Counted from the stretch's first letter, positions 25,092 through 34,254 are shown. The stretch: 64,000 nt of DNA from Achromobacter pestifer (GCF_013267355.1 NZ_CP053985.1:5642001-5706000); one strand, 5' to 3'. The notes: generated by a model from the letters alone, not told the origin. Numbers and translations: made by a program.

Positions 25092-26674
25092 TGCCGGATG
25101 AGGTCGACGCCATCATCGTGGGCAGCGGCATCAATTCGCTGGTGTGCGGCGCACTACTGGCGCGCCGGGGCTGGCGTGTCGCCATTCTGGAACGCAACAC
25201 GCGGCCCGGCGGCTGCATCGTCAGCGAAGAATTGTTCCCCGGCTACGTGCACGACCTGCTGTCCACGTCCTATCCTTTGTTCACCAGCGGTCCCGCATAT
25301 GCCGAGCTGAGCCGCGACCTGCACGGGGAGGGGCTTGAATTCGTGCAGAACGGCTATGCCACGGGCGTGATTCGGCCCGATGGGCGGTTCTTGGCGTTCA
25401 AGCAAGACATCTCCGATACCGTCCAGCGATTGAACACGGCTTGCGCGGGTGACGGGGACACCTTCGGCCGTGAGGCCGAGCGCCTGTTCGGGGCCGACGC
25501 GGGCCTGACGTTCGGCTTGTTGGGACAGGATCCCTACAGCTGGCGGACCATGCGGGAAGTCGTGAGCGTGGGCATGCGGCGGGGTGTGGACGGGTTGGCA
25601 GAATTTGGCGCCCGCGGCATAGAGAATCTGCGCCGCTGGAGCGACCGCGAGCTGCGCGGCGAGTTGTTCCGCACGGCTCTTGCGCCCTGGCCCTTGCATA
25701 TGGGCATGGGTCCGGACGATGCTTGCTCGGCCCTGATCGGCAAGACGGTGTTTGCATCGATCATCGCCAACGGCATTCCCCTGGTGCGAGGCGGAAGCGC
25801 CAAGATCGTCGAGGCTTTCTGCCGGTTGATCGCACGGCACCATGGCGTGGTGCACGTCGACACCGATGTCGAGCGCATACTCTTCGACGGCGCGCGGGCC
25901 GTGGGGGTGGCTGCGAACGGACAGGTCTGGCGCGCGCGGCGGGCGGTGGTGTGCAATGTGACGCCGACCCAGCTTTACGGCCGTCTGGCGCCGAACGCGC
26001 CGGCGCAGTGGCATAAGCGCGCCCACGCCTATCGCTACGGAAGGGGCTGCATGCAGATCCATTTCGCTTTGTCGGCCCCGCCATCATGGCCGGATTCAGA
26101 GCTTGCGCAGGTTCCGCTATTGCATCTGGCCCAGAGCCTCGAAGCCGTGTCCATGGCGGTGGCCCAGGCGAACAACGGTTTCCTGCCCGCGAGGCCCACG
26201 CTCGCAATTTCCCAGCCGGCTGCCATCGACGCCACCCGTGCGCCCGCAGGCGGCGCCATTCTGTGGATCCAGATGCAGGACATGCCGGCCACGCTTACGG
26301 GCGATGCGGCGGGTGAAATCCAGGTACCCGCCGACGGCAAGTGGAACGACGCCGTGCGGGAACGCATGGCCGACCGGGTGCAGCGGCTGCTGGAAGAAGT
26401 ACTGCCGGGCTTCGCTGCCACCGTGGTTGGCCGCCGCGCATACTCGCCGGCCGACCTGGAATCGCTGAATTGCAATCTGGTCGGCGGGGATCCCTATTCG
26501 GGCATTTGCACACCCGATCAGTACTTCTGGCTGCGCCCATTTTCCGGGGTCAGCGGTAAGCGAGGGCATGCCACGCCCTGGAGCAACGTGCATCACATCG
26601 GGGCGTCCACGCATCCGGGCCCAGGCTTGGCTGGTGGATCCGGCTGGATGGTGGCGAAGCGCCTGCTGCGCTAA
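25088..26674 (+). CDS. Phytoene-desaturase-like FAD-dependent oxidoreductase
   Basis: 528-aa flavoprotein with an N-terminal FAD-binding Rossmann motif (DAIIVGSGINSLVCGALLARRGWRVAILERNTRPGGC) and the carotenoid-desaturase/retinol-saturase-type C-terminus (HHIGASTHPGPGLAGGSGWMVAKRLL). No carotenoid genes (crtB, crtE) are present, so a role on another hydrophobic substrate is likely; many soil bacteria have such homologues in lipid or aromatic clusters. Two ATGs (25088, 25091) are possible; the first overlaps the VOC stop. Convergent with the AraC gene. Confidence 0.88.
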   Translation: MMPDEVDAIIVGSGINSLVCGALLARRGWRVAILERNTRPGGCIVSEELFPGYVHDLLSTSYPLFTSGPAYAELSRDLHGEGLEFVQNGYATGVIRPDGRFLAFKQDISDTVQRLNTACAGDGDTFGREAERLFGADAGLTFGLLGQDPYSWRTMREVVSVGMRRGVDGLAEFGARGIENLRRWSDRELRGELFRTALAPWPLHMGMGPDDACSALIGKTVFASIIANGIPLVRGGSAKIVEAFCRLIARHHGVVHVDTDVERILFDGARAVGVAANGQVWRARRAVVCNVTPTQLYGRLAPNAPAQWHKRAHAYRYGRGCMQIHFALSAPPSWPDSELAQVPLLHLAQSLEAVSMAVAQANNGFLPARPTLAISQPAAIDATRAPAGGAILWIQMQDMPATLTGDAAGEIQVPADGKWNDAVRERMADRVQRLLEEVLPGFAATVVGRRAYSPADLESLNCNLVGGDPYSGICTPDQYFWLRPFSGVSGKRGHATPWSNVHHIGASTHPGPGLAGGSGWMVAKRLLR

Positions 26675-26703
26675 AGGCGGCAGGCGCCGCAAGGCCGAGT
26701 GGA

Positions 26704-27651
26704 TCAGGGTCTGGCTGCGGTCCCGCGTAGTTGACTGGGCGTCGCGCCGTATTTGCGCAGGAAGCGGCGGCCGAAGTAGCCGGCATCCTTGAAACCGCAA
26801 CTGAACGCGATCTCCTGGATGGAGCGGTGACGCTGGTTCAGGTTCAGCAATTGGCATCGGGCGCGTTCCAGGCGTTCGTCTTCTATCCATTTGTGCAGCG
26901 TCGTTCCCGTGGCGGCGAATACGCGATGCAGGTAGCGGATGGAGATACCCACCAACTCGGCGATGCGGCTCGCGGACAGATCCGGATCGGAGAGATGGGC
27001 GAGGGCCATCGTTCTGATGCGCCTGATCAGGTGGTCATGCGAGCGGCCCAGCGGAACCGCGGAGCCATCCTGGGTTTCCGATTCGGCGACCAGATCGAGC
27101 AACGCGGAGGTGAGCGAATGGCCGATCGGTGGAATCTGGTCGGTCGTCTCCGCTGCCACGGCCTGCAGCAGGCGGGAGGCCAGCCCGCTGGTGCCTCGCG
27201 CGCCGCTGAATACACGCCCGCACATCGTATCGGTGGTGAGGCCGCGCAGCATGAACTCATGCCGGGGAACACGCATGACCAGGCGTCTGGCCGAACTGTT
27301 GGCTTCGATCCGGTATGGCAGGGTGCTGTCCACTATCGTGAAATCGCCCCGCTGAAGTGGCATTTCGCGGTCCAGGTGCTTCATGTGCACCCGGCCGTCG
27401 AGATGAACGGCAAGCAGGAAATCGGTCTGCCGGTCGCGTGCGATATCTGCCGGGCCGCGCTCGATGCTGACGGAGTCGTAGTCGACGAGCGAGTATTCGA
27501 GGAACCCGACCTTTCCCTGTTTGATCTTCGCGTTGAAACCGTCTGTCACGGTCCGGCGCACCGAAATCTCCGCGACGCGGCATACGGCGAGCCGGAACAC
27601 TTCGAAGCGCCTGCCCGGCGTGAGAAGTTCAGTGTCGAGTATGGTCTGCAT
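26704..27651 (-). CDS. AraC family transcriptional regulator
   Basis: About 315-aa activator with an N-terminal AraC_binding_2-like sensing domain (residues about 30-190) and a C-terminal double HTH (LSASRIAELVGISIRYLHRVFAATG and SIQEIAFSCGFKDAGYFGRRFLRKYGATPSQLRG). The start at 27651 (MQTILDTELL) is preferred; the longer frame to 27897 adds low-quality sequence. It is divergent from the cupin-ThDP-ALDH genes and convergent with the FAD oxidoreductase, so it may control either or both groups. Confidence 0.9.
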   Translation of the reverse strand: MQTILDTELLTPGRRFEVFRLAVCRVAEISVRRTVTDGFNAKIKQGKVGFLEYSLVDYDSVSIERGPADIARDRQTDFLLAVHLDGRVHMKHLDREMPLQRGDFTIVDSTLPYRIEANSSARRLVMRVPRHEFMLRGLTTDTMCGRVFSGARGTSGLASRLLQAVAAETTDQIPPIGHSLTSALLDLVAESETQDGSAVPLGRSHDHLIRRIRTMALAHLSDPDLSASRIAELVGISIRYLHRVFAATGTTLHKWIEDERLERARCQLLNLNQRHRSIQEIAFSCGFKDAGYFGRRFLRKYGATPSQLRGTAARP

Positions 27652-28000
27652 CTTGTTCGATCCATGGGGCCGCAGGCAGCAAGTCGCGCTTGGGTGTCGC
27701 CGCAGCGTCGGCACGTCAGGTGCAGCAGCGGGAACGGGCACGAGGCAGATTAGCGTTTCCGTACCTTGCGGTCCAGCGCGTGTAAACGCGCTGCCGCTAT
27801 CGGATCCACTGCATGCGTGTTGGTTCGGCACCGCGGAATGTGGCCCCACGCGTCCAGTCGCGGCAGCGAGTGCACGAAAGTCCGCAAGATCATGCACTTT
27901 CTCCAGCTTTCTTCCCTTCTGGCTTTGCTACTTTTTTCCTGATGGGCGCAAGAGCCGGTTTCATGCCGGCGCGCGGCCGCTAACCAGGGAAGGAACGGAC
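27652..28000. other. 349-bp divergent promoter region
   Basis: No gene of its own is supported here. It separates the AraC start (27651) from the cupin start (28001), contains a pyrimidine-rich tract around 27895-27940 and must hold both promoters and AraC sites; I could not identify a clear -35/-10 pair. AAGGA lies eight bases before the cupin ATG. Confidence 0.6.
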
Positions 28001-28378
28001 ATGAAATTGATACAGGACAGCGACGAAGTCGAAACATCGATGCAAGGCATCGCCCATCGGACGATCGCATCGCATCGAGACGGCCTGACCGGCCTCTCGG
28101 TCTGGCATCAGAAGATAGCCGTGGGGATGGCGACGCCGGACCACTGGCATGAATGCTCGGAAGTGATCGTGTGCGAGCAAGGCAGGGGCAGGGTCGAGTC
28201 GGACGAGGGCTCGCTGCGCTTCTCAGCGGGGATGAGCGTCGCCATTCCTGGCTGTGTGGTTCATCAGATATTCAACGATGGCCAGGACACGCTGGTGATC
28301 AGAGGCATACTCGCGGCCTCGCCGGTGGAGGTGTTCCATCCCGACGGCGAACCCTTGCCCTTGCCCTGGATCAGCTGA
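28001..28378 (+). CDS. Cupin domain protein
   Basis: 125-aa single-cupin protein. Motif 1 is GMATPDHWHECSEVIVCEQGRG with two His and one Glu as likely metal ligands; motif 2 is IPGCVVHQIFNDG with the last His. Such proteins act as small dioxygenases, isomerases or sensors. SD AAGGA precedes ATG 28001. It is the first gene before the ThDP enzyme and aldehyde dehydrogenase and may process or sense the same compound. Confidence 0.85.
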   Translation: MKLIQDSDEVETSMQGIAHRTIASHRDGLTGLSVWHQKIAVGMATPDHWHECSEVIVCEQGRGRVESDEGSLRFSAGMSVAIPGCVVHQIFNDGQDTLVIRGILAASPVEVFHPDGEPLPLPWIS

Positions 28379-28460
28379 AGAAGAAATCCTTGGCGGCGTT
28401 CTATTGATGCCGCATCCAGCGGCGTCGAGAGCGCGGCTGAAATCGAAACAGGAGAGCAGG

Positions 28461-30176
28461 GTGAGGATGACATTTGGTGATCGGCTGGTCGACCTTCTAC
28501 TCGAGGAGAAAGTCGAGGTGATTTTTTCCCAGGGGGATCTGAGCCTGGTGGAGATCCAGAAATGCGCGCAGCAGAAGGGCATCCGGCTCGTTGGCCCGCG
28601 CCATGAGCAGGTGGCGGCCTTCATGGCTTCGGGCTATTACTGCATGACGGGCCGCATGCAGGTGGCCATGGGGGCCATGGGGCCGGGCGTTTCCAACATG
28701 CTCTCGTCCGCTGTCTGTGCGGCGCAGGAGAACATTCCTCTCCTGCTCATCGGTTCGCGCAGGCAATCCTCCACCAATCTTGCCGTGCGCCGCAACAGGT
28801 GGCTGTATGCGCCGATGCTCGAAATGTTCCGCGTGCCGTGTAAATTCGTGGCGTCCATCGACACGCCTGGGCATCTGGACGACATCGTCAGGGAAGCATT
28901 CCGACAGGCGTGGGCAGGCACGCCGGGGCCTGTGTATCTGGAATTCGACTATTCCATCCAGGACATGAAATGGGATTTTCCGCCCCTGGAAAGCCCGGCG
29001 CGCTATCGCGCACAGCCTCGCGCCGCTGACGCCGCCAGTATGGATAAGGCTTGCGACCTGATACGGAGCGCTCGCAAGCCCATCCTGATGGCTGGACCTG
29101 GGGTCGTTAGGAACCGCTTGCACGCCGAGTTCCGCAAACTGGCCGATCTGGTCGCGGCGCCCGTGCTGACTTCGCTTGGCGGCTCCGGCGCGGTTCCCGA
29201 GAGCGATGGCAGGTACTTGTTCCAATTCAGCGGAGCGGGCAGAGAGGCGATAGAGAAGTCCGACCTCCTGATCGGGATCGGAACCAATCTCCCCGAAATG
29301 GACGGCTATGGGCGTCACGGGCAATTCGCCGCAGGTGCGGGAGCGGACCGCAAGATCCTGGTGCTGGAGACCGACCCCGGCATGGTGGGCGTGAACCGCT
29401 GCGCAGATCACGCGGTGGTGGGAGACCTGGCGCTGACTTTGCGTCAGCTTATCGCCGGACTGGAACGGGCAGGAGGGGCGGCTGCATGGGGAGAGTTATC
29501 GCGATTGCGGGCCGGGTACGAAGCGGAGCGCGAACGCCTGGCCGCGGCCATTCCCGAATCCGAGCAGATTCATCCGTCCCGGCTCATGCTGGAGGCTCGC
29601 AAGGCCGTTCCCGACGACGCCGTCATCGTGTTGGACGGCGGCCTTACCATCCTCCACAAGATGGCGTTCTTTGAGCAGCGCAGCAGCGATTTTCTCTACA
29701 CTTCCACTTTTTCGCACCTTGGCTCCGGCCTGGGTTATGCCCTCGGCGCGCAGCTTGCCGCCGGCTCGCGGCGGCGCGTCTGCCTGCTGACGGGCGATGG
29801 GGCGCTGGGCTTTCATCTGGCGGAGTTCGAAACGCTGGTCCGACACCAACTTCCCGTGGTGGTCATCGTCAACGATGATCGCGCGCTGGGCGCGGAAATG
29901 TCGTCTCACATGCAGCATGTCGGCCATGCCATCGAGGCCACGTTCAGCCCCGTTAGATACGACCAGATCGCGCGCGCCATGGGAGGGCATGGCGAATACG
30001 TGCAGGAAGCGCAGGAGATTGTCCCGGCCGTTCAACGCGCCTTCTCCGCCGGAAAGCCCGCGTTGGTTCAGGTCATCACCGACCAGAAAGCCAGCTACAT
30101 GGGCGCTCCCCCCTACGTGGATGCCTTGGCGGGATGGCTGGGGAACGACGCCTTGTCGCCGTCCGGACTCCTCTGA
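28461..30176 (+). CDS. Thiamine-diphosphate-dependent enzyme (acetolactate synthase/benzoylformate decarboxylase superfamily)
   Basis: 571-aa three-domain ThDP enzyme. GTG 28461 is chosen because GGAG lies six bases upstream; ATG 28467 is possible. The PYR domain carries the cofactor-activating Glu (GPRHEQVAAFMASGYY, E49), the central domain has ILMAGPGVVRN, and the PP domain has the ThDP motif LTGDGALGFHLAEFETLV...VNDD, with ND in place of the usual NN. The reaction is C-C bond cleavage or formation on a 2-oxoacid; with an aldehyde dehydrogenase 16 bp downstream a decarboxylase producing an aldehyde is the simplest reading. Confidence 0.88.
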   Translation: MRMTFGDRLVDLLLEEKVEVIFSQGDLSLVEIQKCAQQKGIRLVGPRHEQVAAFMASGYYCMTGRMQVAMGAMGPGVSNMLSSAVCAAQENIPLLLIGSRRQSSTNLAVRRNRWLYAPMLEMFRVPCKFVASIDTPGHLDDIVREAFRQAWAGTPGPVYLEFDYSIQDMKWDFPPLESPARYRAQPRAADAASMDKACDLIRSARKPILMAGPGVVRNRLHAEFRKLADLVAAPVLTSLGGSGAVPESDGRYLFQFSGAGREAIEKSDLLIGIGTNLPEMDGYGRHGQFAAGAGADRKILVLETDPGMVGVNRCADHAVVGDLALTLRQLIAGLERAGGAAAWGELSRLRAGYEAERERLAAAIPESEQIHPSRLMLEARKAVPDDAVIVLDGGLTILHKMAFFEQRSSDFLYTSTFSHLGSGLGYALGAQLAAGSRRRVCLLTGDGALGFHLAEFETLVRHQLPVVVIVNDDRALGAEMSSHMQHVGHAIEATFSPVRYDQIARAMGGHGEYVQEAQEIVPAVQRAFSAGKPALVQVITDQKASYMGAPPYVDALAGWLGNDALSPSGLL

Positions 30177-30192
30177 TCAAGGGCCCTCGACC

Positions 30193-31572
30193 ATGACCAT
30201 AACCATGGAACACGAACTGTCCGAGGCGTTGGGCAGGCAGAAGAAGTCGTTTATGCGCGCGGGTTATCCTGCTCTCGATGTCCGGCTCGACCGTCTTAGA
30301 CGGTTGGCCAACGTGCTGGATCGGAACCGGAACGAAATCGTGGAAGCGGAGGCAGCCGATTTTGGCGGACGCAGCCGATTCCTGAGCCATTCCGCGGACA
30401 TCCTGGGGGGACTCGAGATCATCCGTCACACCTCGGACCAACTCGGCGAGTGGATGAAAGCGCAGCCACTCGACGTCGGCGATCCGGATGTCGACGTGGA
30501 GCTCAGTTTCGCGCCGCTTGGGGTGGTGGGCGCCATGACACCTTGGAACGGACCTGTCCTTATCAGCTATCTCGCCTTGGTGGGGATATTGGCGGCGGGC
30601 AACCGTGCAATGATCAAACTGCCGGAATTGACTCCGTCGACCTCCAGCCTGCTCGCCAGGGAACTGGGCAGGGAGTTCGACGCCGCTGAAGTTCTGGCGG
30701 TACAGGGCGGGGCCGACGTCGCGGCGGCCTTCAGCCGTTTGCAGTTCGACCATCTGCTTTTCACGGGGTCGACTGAAACCGGCAGGAAGGTCATGATGGA
30801 AGCGGCAAAGAACCTGGTGCCGGTCACCTTGGAGCTGGGAGGAAAGTGTCCGGTCTTCGTCGGCAGGAGCGCGGACATCGACATGACGGCCGCGCGTCTG
30901 GCCCACGGGAAGTTGCTGTTCGCGGGGCAGGTATGCGTGACGCCGGACTATGTGCTGGCGCCGCGGCAGGTGGCGGAGCGCCTGGCCGAAGGGATACTCG
31001 CGCACGCGCAACAGCTATATCCCTCGATTGCTGGCAACGACGATTACTCCGCCATCATCAGCGACAAGCACTACGCCCGCTTGCAGGGCCTGGTGGACGA
31101 TGCCGTGGCGAAAGGCGCGAGCGCGAAGCAGCTGCACGGCGCGCGAGCGCGCCTGGCGGGATCGCGGCAGTTCCCGTTGACGCTGTTGCTGGAGACGAGC
31201 GCCTCGATGGCAGTCATGCGCGAGGAAATATTCGGCCCCATTCTGCCGGTCATCGGCTTCGACTCCTTCGAGGAGGCTGCCCGATATGCCCAGTCGCTGG
31301 CTCGTCCTCTAGCATCCTATTATTTTGGCGATGACCTCGAGGAAATGCGCTGGCTGCGGGAAAACTTCCAGGCCGGGTCGCTTACCCTTAACGACGTCGT
31401 GTCCCAGCTTTTTCACGAGCAGATTCCGTTCGGCGGGGTCGGCGCCAGCGGCATGGGCCGATATCGTGGAGTCGCCGGATTCAGGACGTTCAGCAACCTG
31501 ATGCCCGTCGTCACGCAGAATGCCGCGGAAGCCAAGCTTGAGAAGCTGCGGCCGCCGTATCCTGTCGGTTGA
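30193..31572 (+). CDS. Aldehyde dehydrogenase (coniferyl-aldehyde-dehydrogenase-like)
   Basis: 459-aa NAD(P)+-dependent aldehyde dehydrogenase of the class 3/CALDH-like type. Catalytic residues are visible: Asn119 in TPWNGP, the general base Glu214 in LELGGKCP and the nucleophile Cys248 in LLFAGQVCVTPDYVL; the nucleotide-binding FTGSTETG loop is also present. The CALDH-type xPDYVL sequence after the Cys is typical of aryl/alkenyl aldehyde dehydrogenases. It closes the cupin-ThDP-ALDH operon and would oxidise the aldehyde made by the ThDP enzyme. Confidence 0.9.
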   Translation: MTITMEHELSEALGRQKKSFMRAGYPALDVRLDRLRRLANVLDRNRNEIVEAEAADFGGRSRFLSHSADILGGLEIIRHTSDQLGEWMKAQPLDVGDPDVDVELSFAPLGVVGAMTPWNGPVLISYLALVGILAAGNRAMIKLPELTPSTSSLLARELGREFDAAEVLAVQGGADVAAAFSRLQFDHLLFTGSTETGRKVMMEAAKNLVPVTLELGGKCPVFVGRSADIDMTAARLAHGKLLFAGQVCVTPDYVLAPRQVAERLAEGILAHAQQLYPSIAGNDDYSAIISDKHYARLQGLVDDAVAKGASAKQLHGARARLAGSRQFPLTLLLETSASMAVMREEIFGPILPVIGFDSFEEAARYAQSLARPLASYYFGDDLEEMRWLRENFQAGSLTLNDVVSQLFHEQIPFGGVGASGMGRYRGVAGFRTFSNLMPVVTQNAAEAKLEKLRPPYPVG

Positions 31573-31719
31573 TGGGGCGGAGAGCGGCGCCACGGAAGCC
31601 GGTGAGCAGATGAATACCTCAGGCCCGCGCAATGAGGGATTTCTTCTTTTCGAAGAATCTTCCCGTTGCCATCTGGCACGTGCGTCCCGCCTTGTCGTAA
31701 CGGTTGCGCTCCAGAAGCG

Positions 31720-32892
31720 CTACCGGCCCGCAGCCAGCGCACGCCCGTCTCGCGCCTTTCGCCCCAGATAAGGCAACAAGCTGACCAACCCAAGCACGGC
31801 CAACGCAGCGCCCACCCACAGCGGCGAACGCACGCCATGCCCCGCCGCGATGCCCAGCCCACCGATCCAGGCGCCAGCCCCCAATCCGATGTTGATCACC
31901 GACGTATGCACGGTATTCACCAACGCACCCGGATGCGCGGTCTGCATGACGCGGGCGATCATCGCGGGATTCATGGGCACGCCAACCAGGCCGATCACGA
32001 TCAGCGCGCTCAGGCTGAGAACCTGGTTTTGGGCGAACACCGCGAACAGCGCCAAGGTTGCGGCCAGTATGATCAAGCCAGCCGCCATGATGGGCATGGC
32101 GTACTTGTCCGCATACCGCCCCACGAGCATGTTTCCCGCCACGTTGGCCGCTCCGTAGATTCCCAGCAGCCAGGGAATCGACGCTGCGGTGAAACCGGTC
32201 ACTTCGGTCAGGATCGGAGCGAAGTAGCTGAAGGCCGCAAACGTCGCGCCGATAATCAGCCCGCTGGTGGCGAACGCCGCCCACAGGTGCCGATTTCCGA
32301 ACGCTGCGATTTCCGCGGCGAGGCTGACCGTTGCAGAGGCCTGGGAGCGCGGCACCAGGATGGCGATGACCGCCGCGCACAGGATGGCTAGCGCTACTAC
32401 CAGCCAAAAACTGGCGCGCCAGCCCAGATGCTGGTCGATGACCGTGGCGATGGGAACACCCAGCACCGTTGCCAGCATCAATCCTCCGATCACGATGGAG
32501 GCCGCCCGTCCGCGCGATTGGGCGGCCACAATCTGGGCGCAAATCGCCAGCGATACCCCAAAGCACGCGGAGCCGGCCACTCCCGTCGCGACCCGGGCGG
32601 CCGCCATGACTTCGTAGCTGGTCGCGGATGCGGCAACGGATTGCGCGATGGCATAGAAGCCCAGCAGCCAGAGCAGCGCCTTCTTGTTGGGTACGCGCAG
32701 CTTGATCAGGCCGACCGTGAGCAAGGGTCCTCCGACGACCATGCCGATGGCATAAAGCGAGATCAGGTAGCCGATCTGCGTCACCGAAACGCCGAAGGCT
32801 TGCGTCAGCGAAGCCATCATGCCCGCCACCATGAACTCGGACGTGGTCAATGAGAAGATCGTCAATCCCAGGATATAGACCGCTAATGGCAT
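31720..32892 (-). CDS. MFS transporter (DHA1, AraJ/NepI-like)
   Basis: 390-aa inner-membrane exporter with 12 predicted membrane segments. It starts MPLAVYILGLTIFSLTTSEFMVAGMM, the DHA1 pattern for sugar/drug efflux, with motif-C-like GVAGSACFGVSLAICAQI in the fourth segment. Probably exports a drug-like molecule, nucleoside or metabolite. An operator-like sequence shared with the upstream RidA and TetR genes lies 17 bp before its start, placing it in the TetR regulon. Confidence 0.9.
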   Translation of the reverse strand: MPLAVYILGLTIFSLTTSEFMVAGMMASLTQAFGVSVTQIGYLISLYAIGMVVGGPLLTVGLIKLRVPNKKALLWLLGFYAIAQSVAASATSYEVMAAARVATGVAGSACFGVSLAICAQIVAAQSRGRAASIVIGGLMLATVLGVPIATVIDQHLGWRASFWLVVALAILCAAVIAILVPRSQASATVSLAAEIAAFGNRHLWAAFATSGLIIGATFAAFSYFAPILTEVTGFTAASIPWLLGIYGAANVAGNMLVGRYADKYAMPIMAAGLIILAATLALFAVFAQNQVLSLSALIVIGLVGVPMNPAMIARVMQTAHPGALVNTVHTSVINIGLGAGAWIGGLGIAAGHGVRSPLWVGAALAVLGLVSLLPYLGRKARDGRALAAGR

Positions 32893-32908
32893 GGGAAAAC
32901 TCCTAAAA

Positions 32909-32924
32909 GTTTATTGATCAGTAC
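32909..32924 (-). promoter_or_regulatory. TetR-type operator before the MFS gene
   Basis: GTTTATTGATCAGTAC, 17-32 bp upstream of the MFS start; its centre TGATCA is a perfect palindrome. It matches the sites at 33559-33574 (reverse orientation, one base different) and 34270-34285. Confidence 0.7.
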
Positions 32925-33037
32925 AAAATTGCCCCAAAAGAACCGGCCAGCAGGCCGGTGATCATTGTTGGGGTAGCAGACTTCCCGTTGGCTTCACCGC
33001 TGCGACGATGAGCATGCGGTTCGGCGCGGACCCGTTC

Positions 33038-33535
33038 TCATGGGGAGACGGCCTTGTTGGCTGTTGCGCGGGTAAGTGGTGCAAAGGCCACCGCCTTGAT
33101 TTCCACCAGCCCGCCGTCGGGGTTCAAATCGGCAACTTCCAGTTCCACCGCGGCAGGGTAGGGCGCGAAGAAGAATTCATCCCGAACCCGGCCTATGGCG
33201 GCCAACTGGCCGGCCTTGTCCAGGTCCAGGCGGTCACGGCCGAACACATGGAACATCTGCAACTCGATGACATCCTCCATCTGCGCGTCGCAGGCGGAAA
33301 GCAGGCGCTCAATCTGTTTGAACACAATGCGCAATTCATCGCAGAACGCGGCTTCGCTCATTGGCTCGCTGGTTGGGTTGCAAGCCACGATGCCCGAGAG
33401 GTACACAAAGTCGCCTGCGCGGCGGGCCGGCGCATAGTGGTACTGCGCGACATCAGACTCCAGAGAGGCTGGAATTGCGACTGCGCCGGTTCTGGTTGCT
33501 ACGCGGCGTACATCAGCGTTTGAAGGATGATTCAT
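33038..33535 (-). CDS. RidA-like protein with altered active site
   Basis: 165-aa Rid-superfamily protein starting MNHPSNADVRRVATRTGAVAI; the longer frame reaching 34120 overlaps the TetR gene and is not credible. The substrate-binding Arg of archetypal RidA (PARSCVEVARLP) is replaced: the corresponding place here is PYPAAVELEVADL. It therefore probably belongs to a Rid subfamily without enamine deaminase activity. It lies between the TetR and MFS genes and has its own operator-like site 24 bp upstream, so it is part of the same inducible system. Confidence 0.85.
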   Translation of the reverse strand: MNHPSNADVRRVATRTGAVAIPASLESDVAQYHYAPARRAGDFVYLSGIVACNPTSEPMSEAAFCDELRIVFKQIERLLSACDAQMEDVIELQMFHVFGRDRLDLDKAGQLAAIGRVRDEFFFAPYPAAVELEVADLNPDGGLVEIKAVAFAPLTRATANKAVSP

Positions 33536-33558
33536 ATGGGCTCTCTTTGATTGATAGT

Positions 33559-33574
33559 GTACTGATCGATAAAC
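33559..33574. promoter_or_regulatory. TetR-type operator before the RidA-like gene
   Basis: GTACTGATCGATAAAC; read on the minus strand it is GTTTATCGATCAGTAC, one base different from the MFS site. It is 24 bp upstream of the RidA start at 33535. Confidence 0.7.
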
Positions 33575-33639
33575 AATTACTGAAAAAAATAGGCCGGGGC
33601 CTGCGATGGTTATCGTGATTCCAACGCGGGCTTCATGGC

Positions 33640-34221
33640 TCATAGACTTGCCAAGGTGCCCTCCAGCACATCTTGAAGAAACGCTCGGTCCGGCATGGAT
33701 TGTCCAAGGATGCGTAGCCCGTAATAGCTGGCGAGGAACGCGCGCGTCACTTCCAACGCCGGCCTGCCGCTTGCCAGCTCGCCATTGCGCTGGCCCACGG
33801 CGATGACGTGGCAGATTGTTGCTTCCAGCTTGTTGACATAGCTGCGGTTGATCCGGTCGATGATGGGATCTTTGCTGCTGCGCTCCATGACCGAAAAAAG
33901 AGCCATGCAACTGCGGCGCCGGGCCGGATCCAGGTCGCCATCGACGCCCCATTGCAGTAACGCGCGCAACCGTTCCTTGGCGGTGCCTGGGCCGTTGAGG
34001 ATGTCGGATTGTGCCTGGAGCCCCAGCTCCTGATAGCGGCGCAAGGCTTGCTCGTAGAGGTTCTGCTTGCTGCCAAAGGCATGGTAGAGGCTGCCACGCC
34101 CCAAGCCTGTGCGTTCGCATAGCTCTTGTGTTGAGCTGGCTTCGTAACCGTGGGTCCAGAAAACGTCCATCGCGGCGTCTATGACGGCAGTGTCGTCGTA
34201 CTCTTTGGGCCTTCCACTCAT
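33640..34221 (-). CDS. TetR/AcrR family transcriptional regulator
   Basis: 193-aa repressor. HTH at about residues 25-50 (SSTQELCERTGLGRGSLYHAFGSKQNLYEQAL), then a helical ligand/dimer domain with a C-terminal TetR_C_6-like pattern (RRRSCMALFSVMERSSKD). It heads a same-strand set with the RidA-like and MFS genes. All three have near-identical operator-like sequences, including one at 34270-34285 over its own promoter, so it is likely autoregulated and represses the other two. The inducer is unknown. Confidence 0.93.
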   Translation of the reverse strand: MSGRPKEYDDTAVIDAAMDVFWTHGYEASSTQELCERTGLGRGSLYHAFGSKQNLYEQALRRYQELGLQAQSDILNGPGTAKERLRALLQWGVDGDLDPARRRSCMALFSVMERSSKDPIIDRINRSYVNKLEATICHVIAVGQRNGELASGRPALEVTRAFLASYYGLRILGQSMPDRAFLQDVLEGTLASL

Positions 34222-34254
34222 GGTTGCTGTCCTTCGCCGCAGTTCATGCGTCGG

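Noticed and set aside
31573..31719. Terminator between the aldehyde dehydrogenase and MFS genes
   Set aside because: I looked for a stem with T-run in this convergent interval and found none convincing.
33536..34120. N-terminal extension of the RidA-like gene across the TetR gene
   Set aside because: The extension is antisense-like, low complexity and has no ribosome site; ATG 33535 gives the family N-terminus and is preceded by a promoter-like operator region.
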